Assembly: GCA_964415185.1 (NCBI GenBank)
Contig: CAYPZI010000113.1
Coordinates: 1-9,845, forward strand
Direction: 5' to 3'
DNA length: 9,845 bases
Origin: CAYVBJ01 sp964415185
Lineage (GTDB): Bacteria; Bacteroidota; Rhodothermia; Balneolales; Balneolaceae
Shown here: positions 1 through 7,426 of the stretch, in pieces
How the letters are laid out: each line of letters begins with the position of its first letter
Numbering within the stretch: position 1 is the first letter of the stretch
The notes under the pieces: generated by a model
Databases searched by the model: none
The model's input: the letters and a program-made list of their open reading frames with translations, nothing else
What the model was told of the DNA's origin: nothing
Program-made: the position numbers and the translations under genes

Positions 1-1961
1 ACGGTTTCAATCAAGTGCAAATTCATTTCGTTGGCAAAATTTACCAGGTGGTAAACATCCACCGGCTCTCTTCTGCCTTTTACCCTGAGCCGGCCTAAAT
101 GTCTGAATACAAATTCACCGTTATCTGCGGCTTTTTTTGTGTTTTTTGTAACAATAATACTAACTCCAAACTCCTTGCACGCCGTTTCACATCGGGCTCC
201 AATGTTCACATTGTCGCCCATTACGGTATAATTAAAACGTTGCTTTGATCCCATATTTCCCACAACCATTTCACCGGTATTGATTCCGATACGGGTGTGC
301 AAAGTAAAATCGGTTGAAAGTTCTTCTTTCAGAAATGGTGATTTACTCAGCTCTATAGAAGATTGCTGCATTCGAAGCGCCGACCTGCACGCTCGAGCAG
401 CATGCGTTTTAAGAGTAACCGGGGCTCCGTAAAATGCCATAACGGCATCGCCGATGTATTTATCCAGGGTTCCGCTTTCTTCTGTAACCAGCTTAGTCAT
501 GAGATCGAGATATCTGTTCATAAATACTACTACTTTCTCGGCTTCAATTGACTCGGACAAACGTGAAAAATTGGCAATATCACTAAACAGGACTGTCAGT
601 TCTTTTGTTTCACCTGCAAGTTCAAACTGATTTTCATCGTCAAGCAATCTCGTAACCAATTCGGGTGAGACATAGGACGAAAACATGGATGTAACCCTCT
701 GTTTCTCTCTTTGCTCAATCAGGTAATTTCTAACATTGGCTCCGACATAAGCAAATAAAACGGCAAGTACCGGCGGCATCAGTCCTGCTACCATTCCTGC
801 ATGGATTAATAAAATATATCCTGCTGCCAGGATGCCGGTAATTGTAAGAATAACCACAAAAAATCCACTCCAAACGCTGCTTCTCTGAACTAAAAGCGGA
901 ATCAGAAGTGCAATCAAAAGAGTCGATACCCAAATGATATATCCCGGTATATCCGTAAGAAAATTCTGGTCCAGAATTGTTTGGAGTGCATTTGCATGCA
1001 CTTCAACACCGGCCATCAGCGGTTCTCCGCCGCTTTCTTTTGCAGGTACAAGATGAAAATCCTGCAGTTCGGGCATGGTGGCACCTACCAATACAATCTT
1101 GTCGCGGAATACATCACGTGACAGCAATCCATACTCAGGATCGCTAAACTCATTAACTTCAAAAGCTTCAATTTCCGTTTTGGTTTCGAAGTTTTCATCA
1201 TCAATCACTTTTTCAAAACCGTAATACGGAAATGACCTGTAGGCACCGTAATACTGTATATACATCAACCCGTTTCGGTTTTTCGGTATATTGAATCTGC
1301 CGACACGAAATACATCCTGCTCATTTACTACGGCATCCCGGCTGATATTTTCCGAAACAACCAATGTCTGCACAGCCAGGGAAAAAAGGCTTTCCCCCAT
1401 AAATTCTGCAATCAGCGGATAATCCCTGATAAAGCCGTCTGCATCTTTTTTCATATCAACAATTCCAACCGGATGGCTCATAGCATTGTATAACACGGGA
1501 TTTGGCATAACCCGCGTGGTTTTATCAATGGTGACACCATCATCCGAATAATCTCTTGTAACCCTGAAACCCCCAATCAGAATTACATTGCCATATTCGC
1601 TGATTGATTCGGCAAGCAGGGAATCCTGAGCCGGATTTTGGACGGGCTGATCGAATAAAACATCAATGGCAATCACTTTTGCACCGGCTTGATTCAGATT
1701 TTCTATTAACCTGGCATAAAGGCTTCTGGGCCACGGAAACTGATAGGGTATTTCTTCATCCGCCTCCTGGCTGATTTCAACAATGACCACAGGGGAATCT
1801 TCAAGGTTCAACGGCCCGTGAAGGTCTATAAACTGATCTGTAATCTTATGCTCGAATACCTGTACTGGAGGGAGCAATGATAGTATAGCAGCAAATATGG
1901 TTACACCTGCTGCAAGCAAGAGGTATCCTTTTGTATCCGGTTTTATATGACGCATTTCCAT
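1..1961 (-). CDS. CHASE2-domain class III adenylate cyclase, C-terminus cut by window edge
   Basis: Makes cAMP from ATP at the inner membrane, with an extracytoplasmic CHASE2 sensor. The frame is open for 653 codons from ATG at 1961 to the left edge, with no stop. In order: a TM helix at about residues 13-30; a CHASE2 domain at about 35-333 with the family's FPWPR (75-79), DGFIRDYPL (175-183), DKIVLVGAT (287-295) and GVEVHANAL (318-326); three TM helices at about 338-358, 364-386 and 389-408; a short linker; and a cyclase catalytic domain from about 450. Catalytic residues are visible: metal-binding D461 (FSDI) and D505 (IGDAVMAF), adenine-contacting K501, and N586 and R590 (MGDNVNIGAR). The other usual substrate-defining Asp is Thr579 (NYTVMGD), the class IIIb pattern. 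The final part (HLGRLRVKGRREPVDVYHL) is near the usual C-terminal end, so little is probably missing. ATG at 1955 (M3) is an alternative start. It lies 3 nt behind the barrel gene and is the last gene of the operon seen here. Confidence 0.95.
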   Translation of the reverse strand, partial: MEMRHIKPDTKGYLLLAAGVTIFAAILSLLPPVQVFEHKITDQFIDLHGPLNLEDSPVVIVEISQEADEEIPYQFPWPRSLYARLIENLNQAGAKVIAIDVLFDQPVQNPAQDSLLAESISEYGNVILIGGFRVTRDYSDDGVTIDKTTRVMPNPVLYNAMSHPVGIVDMKKDADGFIRDYPLIAEFMGESLFSLAVQTLVVSENISRDAVVNEQDVFRVGRFNIPKNRNGLMYIQYYGAYRSFPYYGFEKVIDDENFETKTEIEAFEVNEFSDPEYGLLSRDVFRDKIVLVGATMPELQDFHLVPAKESGGEPLMAGVEVHANALQTILDQNFLTDIPGYIIWVSTLLIALLIPLLVQRSSVWSGFFVVILTITGILAAGYILLIHAGMVAGLMPPVLAVLFAYVGANVRNYLIEQREKQRVTSMFSSYVSPELVTRLLDDENQFELAGETKELTVLFSDIANFSRLSESIEAEKVVVFMNRYLDLMTKLVTEESGTLDKYIGDAVMAFYGAPVTLKTHAARACRSALRMQQSSIELSKSPFLKEELSTDFTLHTRIGINTGEMVVGNMGSKQRFNYTVMGDNVNIGARCETACKEFGVSIIVTKNTKKAADNGEFVFRHLGRLRVKGRREPVDVYHLVNFANEMNLHLIET

Positions 1962-1964
1962 GCA

Positions 1965-4817
1965 TCAAAATCTGAAAATGTATCGTAACTGCAAAATACG
2001 ATCGTCAGAAAAATTTCCGGGCGTTGAAAGGCGGTTTTCTACACTTGTATAATTAGCCGATCCAATGATTGAATGACTGGATGAAATATCATAACTGGCA
2101 CCAATTCTGAAAATGTAGGCATTGGTTGAGCTGCGGGACGGATCCTGGTCATCCGCTGCTGTAAAAATGTTGTCGAAAAAATTATCGGGGGTATTGTTAT
2201 CGTCAACAACCAGCGGGACAGATGTAAATGTATTTCTTGCAAACGAGAGATCTGCATTAACCGACAAGTTATTATCAAATAGAAAAAGATCTCCCCCAAG
2301 GTCGATAGCATAAATGTTAATGTCTGTCAGACCGCCTGAAGATTCCGTAAAACTTGCATTCCAGCCGATTCTTGTCCTGTATGGTTTACCATCGAACCGG
2401 GTAGTGAGCAGGAAAGAGAACGTGTTGCTTTCGGTATTGCCGAATGTAAACACATTATCTTTGGTATCAAGATAAGAGTGCGTAAAGTTGACTCTGTGTG
2501 AGCTGTTCAGAAGATTGAAATCCTTGCTGATCGTACTGTTGATTGATAAAGTACGGTTATCACGAGGGTTTGGGGCAGCCACCGTATCACCGTCGGCGAT
2601 CTCAAAGTTTCTAACAGCTTCGTTCAAAAACTGTGACCCAATAAACGGGTTGAATCTCTTTACATCATTATCCCTCGTTCTGTGCCTGACTGACACGGTT
2701 ATTCCGGGCAAGGCCTGGTTAGCCGGAAACCAGCTCAAGCTGCTTCTTGTGGTTTTAGTCCGAAGTGTGGCATTCAGGTTGTTAGCGAGGTTATCTCTCA
2801 GGTTTTCGTATCCCAGGGTTAAAAAGAGCTGATTGCTAAACAGCCGGAACCTGTCGGTAACCGTAAAACCGGCAACATCACGCTGAAATGTACTGTTTGC
2901 AAGTGACTGGTAATCGGGCCCGATCCACCGGTACTGAACCTGGAGGTTGTGTCCCAGGTAGCGGAGGTCAAGAATGGATTGATTTGCCAAAATGGATGTG
3001 GGGAAAAAAGTATCCACTTCAAGCTTTCCGTTTTCATTTTGCCTGAAACGGAAAGGAAGGGTATCCATATTGTCATTAATCACAATAAACCTGGATAACC
3101 TTCTGAACAAAGATTCCGTATCCTCATCAAGTTCTATGCCCAGTTCGTCGGCGCGTTGCTGGTCGAGCGGGCCTCCCGTAATGTCATTATTGAGCAGGCT
3201 TGCAGCCATTTCCGACCTGAATTGAATTCTCTGCGAGTCAAACGCCATTCTCAATTCCGTACCTGCCACAAAATTGCCTTTTGGCCTCGGGTTAACCCCG
3301 TTTATTTGCAAATCCTCCGGATTCTCCGTCAGGTTTTGAATATCATCATCATTCAGATTCTGCTGGAGCTCATCTCCGAATTGCGGCACATCATTAAAAT
3401 TCCGGATCACATCGGCAGATTGAATTTCATCCTCCACCTTCAAGCCGTGGACTGAAAACTGCACTTTATCTTCACGGCCAACCGAGAGCCTTGCGCCGAA
3501 CACTTCCTGCTCAAAAGAGCCTCTGCCACCATTTGCAAATCCGATTGAAAACGTAGTGTCCACAACCTGTCCGCCAACCATCTGCTCGGTAACTTCGATA
3601 GGCGCATAGAGATTGGGAATACTTCTTTGCATATCACCATACAAAAACTGCAAACCCAGGTGTTCGTTGAGCAGATTTACTTCGGAATAAAATCCCCGCA
3701 CCCTTCTCCCGTTAATTGAAAGATTTGTAAAAGCCGGGAACAGATCCCCTGCCCTTACATTTACCCATTTGCCAATACTCAATTCACCGCTGAACCTGTT
3801 TTGAGGCTGTAATCTGGATGATTCCCTTGAGGTAAGAAATCCGGAAAAGGAGTAGTTCAACAAGCCTTGTTGCCCTGAAAGCTGCAAGCGGCCATCCAGT
3901 GCATCGTTTGTCTGCCCGGCAATCTGCTGATTCTTCGTTGAAAACTCAAGCGTGCCTTGCGGCAGTATACCGGCAGTGCTGCCCAACTGCCCGCCGGTTT
4001 CTGTTGAAACTACAGGGGCAAGATTTCCGGCTATGCGGAAACTGTATTCCGCTGCCGAGTATCTCTTTCTGTCTTTTTCAAAAACAATACGCAAATGCTG
4101 TTCACCGCTTCCAATGGAATCGGGAATAAATTTGATCAAAAATGGAGAAATCTCGGCTCTTTCACTCACGTCATCGCCATTCAGATACAATGAAAACTCG
4201 CCGCCTTCCACATCCTCGTCATCATAGAAGAGGGCCGCGGCAAAAATAAAATCATTTTGGTCAATCACCCTTCCTTCCTCCGGTGAAAGCACGGTTACAT
4301 CGATAAAATCGGCGGGAATGAAGGATCCCTGACGCTGATCAATAACCTCAAGCCGAAGAGGCGGTTCACCGGCAACAATATCCGGAAACGTAACTTGCCT
4401 GCCTGACCTTGTACGTAACACAAAATAATATTCCAGCGAGGATATATTTTCAGATTCAACAAGTAACCTGAATTCGGCCTTCCGGTTAACAACCCTTGTT
4501 TCCCTTTGATTAAAACCGGACTGATTGTCTCTCTTGGTAAAAAGCAGAGCCTCAAGAACCTCACTATCTGCTATTTCCGGGAATTCGAACTCAAGTATAA
4601 AAGGTATGTTTCTTTCGGCAAATTGCGGAGATTGGTGCCGCACCAATCCCTGCCCGTTTGCAGTCTGTAAACCAAGAAAGCAAATAATTAAAACTGCGGG
4701 GAATGCCGAAACTAATGACGCTGATTTAGTTAGACCATTAAGCAACTGTGACGTTGACCTGTTATTCGTTTTGTTCGTAATAAATAACTTCTTCTTCTTG
4801 TATCTGGCCGTTTGCAT
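1965..4817 (-). CDS. Outer-membrane beta-barrel protein with N-terminal Ig-like domains
   Basis: Predicted outer-membrane protein of 950 aa; its exact function is not recognised. A basic N-terminus (YKKKKLF) is followed by a hydrophobic segment at about residues 34-51 and a likely signal-peptidase site near ANGQG (53-57). Two beta-rich, Ig/carbohydrate-binding-like regions follow, about 60-160 and 170-262 (with LYLNGDDVSERAEISPFLIK). From about 285 to the end the sequence alternates polar and hydrophobic residues with aromatic girdle residues, as in large beta-barrels. It ends RYIFRF with a terminal Phe, the usual C-terminal signal for BAM-mediated insertion. No TonB box or plug domain is evident, so it does not look like an ordinary TonB-dependent receptor. 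The start is uncertain: the ATG overlaps the FecR gene by 56 nt and has no properly spaced Shine-Dalgarno, while an in-frame TTG at 4745 would remove the overlap and shorten an unusually long n-region. It lies between the FecR-domain and cyclase genes. Confidence 0.85.
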   Translation of the reverse strand: MQTARYKKKKLFITNKTNNRSTSQLLNGLTKSASLVSAFPAVLIICFLGLQTANGQGLVRHQSPQFAERNIPFILEFEFPEIADSEVLEALLFTKRDNQSGFNQRETRVVNRKAEFRLLVESENISSLEYYFVLRTRSGRQVTFPDIVAGEPPLRLEVIDQRQGSFIPADFIDVTVLSPEEGRVIDQNDFIFAAALFYDDEDVEGGEFSLYLNGDDVSERAEISPFLIKFIPDSIGSGEQHLRIVFEKDRKRYSAAEYSFRIAGNLAPVVSTETGGQLGSTAGILPQGTLEFSTKNQQIAGQTNDALDGRLQLSGQQGLLNYSFSGFLTSRESSRLQPQNRFSGELSIGKWVNVRAGDLFPAFTNLSINGRRVRGFYSEVNLLNEHLGLQFLYGDMQRSIPNLYAPIEVTEQMVGGQVVDTTFSIGFANGGRGSFEQEVFGARLSVGREDKVQFSVHGLKVEDEIQSADVIRNFNDVPQFGDELQQNLNDDDIQNLTENPEDLQINGVNPRPKGNFVAGTELRMAFDSQRIQFRSEMAASLLNNDITGGPLDQQRADELGIELDEDTESLFRRLSRFIVINDNMDTLPFRFRQNENGKLEVDTFFPTSILANQSILDLRYLGHNLQVQYRWIGPDYQSLANSTFQRDVAGFTVTDRFRLFSNQLFLTLGYENLRDNLANNLNATLRTKTTRSSLSWFPANQALPGITVSVRHRTRDNDVKRFNPFIGSQFLNEAVRNFEIADGDTVAAPNPRDNRTLSINSTISKDFNLLNSSHRVNFTHSYLDTKDNVFTFGNTESNTFSFLLTTRFDGKPYRTRIGWNASFTESSGGLTDINIYAIDLGGDLFLFDNNLSVNADLSFARNTFTSVPLVVDDNNTPDNFFDNIFTAADDQDPSRSSTNAYIFRIGASYDISSSHSIIGSANYTSVENRLSTPGNFSDDRILQLRYIFRF

Positions 4818-5622
4818 CCCTGAATCGCAGAATCAGCCTTTTTTCAGTCAGTTCATTATCAAGTATTTTATACTCGGATGCAAGCCTGTTTAAATCGCCA
4901 TCACTTAGGGAACCGGTTTCCACCTCAGTTCCATCTTCGTTTACCTGGGCAAACATACCGGCTGTAATGGTTACGGTTTCACCGGTTTCAATGACCCTGA
5001 CTTCAACCGTACCCTCTTCTACCCAGAAATATCCGTCAAACCTGGCACCGAATTTCGTTCCTTTCACCGATGCCACAGAGGTGGAAGTGGCAACATCTAT
5101 CTCATTATTGGGACGTTTGTCAACTTCCAGAAACAATTCACCATTAGTGAGATTGATAATGGAGCTTGAGTTTTGCTGCCTGTCAATTTCGCCACGTACA
5201 ATCATCTGGGACTGCGGCCTCACCTTGGCGGTGCTGCGGTCCATGAATACTACAAGGGCGTAACCGTTTTCATCTGTTCGAAGCGTATCACCGCTAAACA
5301 GCTCAGAGCCTTTTTCAGCGGCCAGGTCACGTTCAATATTTCTTACAATAAGGCTTGGTATCAGGCGGGTAACGAGGGCAAGTGGACGCTCGTTTAAAAC
5401 ACGCAAATCTGTCCCGGTACTAACCGGGTTCAGGCTGGCACTGCCCGATGTACTCCCTGATTCATTTTGCCCGGAAACAAAAAGGGTTACAAAACTTTGT
5501 TTAATTTTCTGAAGAGGATCCAGCCCGTTTGATGTTGAAACTTCAACGGCTGCAAATCCCGAAAGTGCGGCAACAAGCGTGCCGGCAAGGATAAAATTGA
5601 TTTTGGATTCTTTCTTCATCAC
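4762..5622 (-). CDS. FecR-domain periplasmic protein without anti-sigma region
   Basis: Exported FecR-domain protein of 286 aa. It opens with a basic N-terminus and a hydrophobic stretch at about residues 8-26 (INFILAGTLVAALSGFAAV), read as a signal peptide or membrane anchor. A variable Ser/Gly-rich part leads to a clear FecR domain at about 108-227: GDTLRTDENGYALVVFMDRS, the SQMIVRGEI strand, LTNGELFLEV, TSVASVKGTKFGARFDG and WVEEGTVEVR, followed by TITAGMFAQV. The tail (about 235-286) is acidic. The cytoplasmic anti-sigma region of classical FecR is absent and no FecI-type sigma factor is present in the window, so a structural or ligand-binding role in the periplasm is more likely than sigma regulation (inference). 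The start can be GTG at 5622 (4-nt overlap with the upstream stop) or ATG at 5619 (TGATG, 1-nt overlap); either implies translational coupling. Confidence 0.9.
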   Translation of the reverse strand: MMKKESKINFILAGTLVAALSGFAAVEVSTSNGLDPLQKIKQSFVTLFVSGQNESGSTSGSASLNPVSTGTDLRVLNERPLALVTRLIPSLIVRNIERDLAAEKGSELFSGDTLRTDENGYALVVFMDRSTAKVRPQSQMIVRGEIDRQQNSSSIINLTNGELFLEVDKRPNNEIDVATSTSVASVKGTKFGARFDGYFWVEEGTVEVRVIETGETVTITAGMFAQVNEDGTEVETGSLSDGDLNRLASEYKILDNELTEKRLILRFRDANGQIQEEEVIYYEQNE

Positions 5623-6827
5623 GGATTTGTTGTAAATTTTAATTTGCCTTCACGGAGCTTTTCCAACAGTTCTTCAAGTTCGTTTCGTGCTGATTCACCG
5701 GTATATTGATTATCATCCAGTTCGATTGAGTCGAGCCTGTAATTATTTTCCTTTAGTTCAAGAGCTTTTTCCTCGCCAATTATTGCAGTTAACAAAGCAA
5801 ATATTTCATCATCCAGTCCAACGAGCTGATCTTCACCGGCCTGTTCAAGTCCTCCGCCGTCTTTTCCGGCAAGTGAAAACTCCCATATTTCAGAAGAACG
5901 GATTTCCTCTCCTCTTGAAGATCTCAATGTTGCAAACACCTGCCAGTAATATTCCCTGCCTCCCCGCAATGGCTGCACACCGGTTGTCGGAAATTGAAAG
6001 CTCGTGCCTTCCAGCTCTACATCCAGGTGTTCAAACTGAAGCAGGTTGGCAGATCCGTTTCTTGCAGCGGGGTTTGTACTTAATGCACTTTGTATAAGTG
6101 TTTCGGGGCTCTCACCTTCCGATTTATTTACGACAACCAGGCGATACTGCTGATCGGGCCTGCCTTCCCACCTGAATTCGGGGAACGGATTCGAAATAGT
6201 CATGCCTGAACCGGTCACATCACCCGGAGACAGGAGAAAAATAGAGACGTCATCATCCGAAAGGTTTTCACCGATCACAATACTTTCCGAAGCCACCAGA
6301 GCACCGCCGTTTGAACTGTTTGCTCCGCTAAAAATACTCATCGTGATTGTATAGACATCCACCGGTAAATTACTGCTCCCTTCAAGACTGTTCAGAAAAT
6401 CTTCACCATTGCCTGTAATATTGCCCCTGAAACGCACTTCATTTTGTATCCCGGGAAGCCTTGACTGAGCAATATTGTTATTATCTCCCAAAACCACTTG
6501 TCCCGGCTGCATCCTGAACGGGGTTTCGATCCTCTGGGCTGTTTCTACAATTACGCCAAACCTGGATGCCGTTACAACCAGCTCGATAAAAAGCGCATCA
6601 CTGATATTTTGTGATGTATTGACAATCGTAAAATTAAAAACGCGTTCTCCCTGCCCTGACTGGTCAAGTGTCAACGTAACCAGCTCGATCATTTGTGATT
6701 TGGTAAGAATAGGCTCACCCTGAAGATCCAGCTCAATTTCCGAATTGGCTTGTGCAAAAAGATGTTCAGAATTTATCAATAAGAATCCGAGTAATAAAAC
6801 GGATATATATTTTAATTTCCGGCTCAT
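5619..6827 (-). CDS. Secreted protein with fibronectin/Ig-like domain, function unknown
   Basis: First gene of the leftward operon, 402 aa, not recognised as a named family. It has a classical signal peptide (MSRKLKYISVLLLGFLLINS, cleavage likely near FAQA, 24-27). Residues about 35-190 form a beta-rich region with VFNFTIVNTSQNISDALFIE and DVYTITMSIFSG strands, resembling a secreted adhesion-like fold. Residues about 197-320 look like a fibronectin type III-like unit: LLSPGD, NPFPEFRWEG, YRLVVV, then GGREYYWQVFAT and SEIWEFSLAG, the pattern of 'what is being compared in wrapped text' Ig folds common in Bacteroidota surface proteins. The last 60 residues are acidic and helical (NELEELLEKLREGKLKF), probably a short coiled coil. 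There is no lipobox and no clear sorting domain, so a periplasmic or outer-membrane-associated location is inferred. There is no evident Shine-Dalgarno before the ATG, only an AT-rich leader. A scaffold or partner for the barrel and FecR proteins is a guess from context. Confidence 0.85.
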   Translation of the reverse strand: MSRKLKYISVLLLGFLLINSEHLFAQANSEIELDLQGEPILTKSQMIELVTLTLDQSGQGERVFNFTIVNTSQNISDALFIELVVTASRFGVIVETAQRIETPFRMQPGQVVLGDNNNIAQSRLPGIQNEVRFRGNITGNGEDFLNSLEGSSNLPVDVYTITMSIFSGANSSNGGALVASESIVIGENLSDDDVSIFLLSPGDVTGSGMTISNPFPEFRWEGRPDQQYRLVVVNKSEGESPETLIQSALSTNPAARNGSANLLQFEHLDVELEGTSFQFPTTGVQPLRGGREYYWQVFATLRSSRGEEIRSSEIWEFSLAGKDGGGLEQAGEDQLVGLDDEIFALLTAIIGEEKALELKENNYRLDSIELDDNQYTGESARNELEELLEKLREGKLKFTTNP

Positions 6828-7207
6828 ATATTTTTAAGTCTTATTGGCGAATAAAAGAATTTAATTGATTATGAACTGCTTTAACCGAAGCACAAACTGT
6901 GTGTTACAACTATCAATAACAAAGCAGGTTCCATAAGTTTTAAATGTAAATGATATCTGTTCGTTTCATATTGTCTATTCAGAATAATACTTTTATTTCA
7001 ATCTAACATTTAATTTTTTTTATAAACTCTGAAAACTTCATAAATTGAGAAACATTATACAAGCATTTAAGTAATAACTGATTGACAATCGCCATGTTCC
7101 TGTTCTTCTTGTAAAGTTAATATTTACTAATCAAGATAGATAAGGGCTGGATACGTGACACTTGATCTTTGAATTCTTTCAGGCATAAAGATATGTAACA
7201 AAAAATG
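6828..7207. other. AT-rich gene-free control region of the leftward operon
   Basis: No credible gene is seen in these 380 bases on either strand. The stretch is strongly AT-rich and should hold the promoter of the four-gene leftward operon. A perfect TATAAT lies on the minus strand at 7054-7059, but its best -35 (TTGTCA, 7083-7088) is 23 bases away, too far for a confident call, and it would give a leader of about 220 nt. No TAnnTTTG motif was found on the minus strand here. A short inverted repeat, CACA-AAC-TGTG, sits at 6891-6901, 64 bases before the ATG; it may be chance. No riboswitch is recognised. Confidence 0.5.
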
Positions 7208-7281
7208 TGGAGCTACGGGGATTCGAACCCCGGACCTTCGCGCTGCCAGCGCGACGCTCTAGCCAGCTGAGCTATAGCCCC
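7208..7281 (-). tRNA. tRNA-Ala (anticodon GGC)
   Basis: The minus strand folds as a complete 74-nt cloverleaf. The acceptor stem GGGGCTA/TAGCTCC includes the G3-U70 wobble pair that is the alanine identity element. The D arm is GCTC...GAGC, the anticodon stem TCGCG/CGCGA encloses the loop CTGGCAG with anticodon GGC (bases 7245-7247), and the T arm is CGGGG-TTCGAAT-CCCCG. The discriminator is A. The CCA tail is not encoded (the genomic sequence reads A-CAT), so it must be added by the tRNA nucleotidyltransferase. It is transcribed towards the envelope operon but is probably a separate unit with its own promoter. A T-run follows directly on the minus strand. Confidence 0.98.
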
Positions 7282-7295
7282 TTTTAAGTTCGTAT

Positions 7296-7327
7296 CAAAT
7301 ATAGCAGGAAAAAAAGTTAGAAGTCAA
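7296..7327 (-). promoter_or_regulatory. Promoter of tRNA-Ala, Bacteroidota-type
   Basis: On the minus strand TTGACT (7322-7327) and TATATTTG (7296-7303) precede the tRNA. TATATTTG matches the TAnnTTTG -7 element of Bacteroidota exactly, with TTG 21 bases upstream, inside the known spacing range. The same bases also fit a sigma-70 reading (TTGACT, 18-base spacer, TATATT). The predicted start is about 8-10 bases before the mature tRNA 5' end at 7281. Confidence 0.7.
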
Positions 7328-7353
7328 AAAGCTTTTTGTTAGATTCTGATTGC

Positions 7354-7384
7354 TTGATTATTTTTAAAAAAAAATTTTTATAAC
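7354..7384 (+). promoter_or_regulatory. Possible promoter of the OmpA-like lipoprotein gene
   Basis: TTGATT (7354-7359) and TATAAC (7379-7384) lie 19 bases apart with an A/T-tract spacer. The spacing is slightly long and there is no TAnnTTTG match, so this is a weak call. It would give a leader of about 35 nt. A 12-base palindrome AAAAAGCTTTTT lies just upstream (7326-7337), between the two divergent start regions. Confidence 0.3.
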
Positions 7385-7426
7385 AACCGACCAACAACTA
7401 CATATCAACCTTACAGGAGTTAAAAT

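Noticed and set aside
730..933. A 67-codon minus-strand frame
   Set aside because: It lies in another frame inside the transmembrane part of the CHASE2 cyclase, whose own frame is uninterrupted.
363..4227. Several open frames of 60-120 codons on the plus strand opposite the operon
   Set aside because: They lie antisense to clearly coding proteins, have no family features, and reflect open shadow frames of the real genes.
4762..5622. FecIR-type iron uptake regulation
   Set aside because: No sigma factor, no anti-sigma region and no TonB plug in the neighbouring barrel.
7082..7112. TTGACA at 7082-7087 as a rightward promoter
   Set aside because: No suitably spaced -10 element and no rightward gene immediately follows; the next element is the leftward tRNA.
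7208..7281. tRNA gene as an integration site of a mobile element
   Set aside because: No integrase and no second copy of the tRNA 3' end is present in the window.
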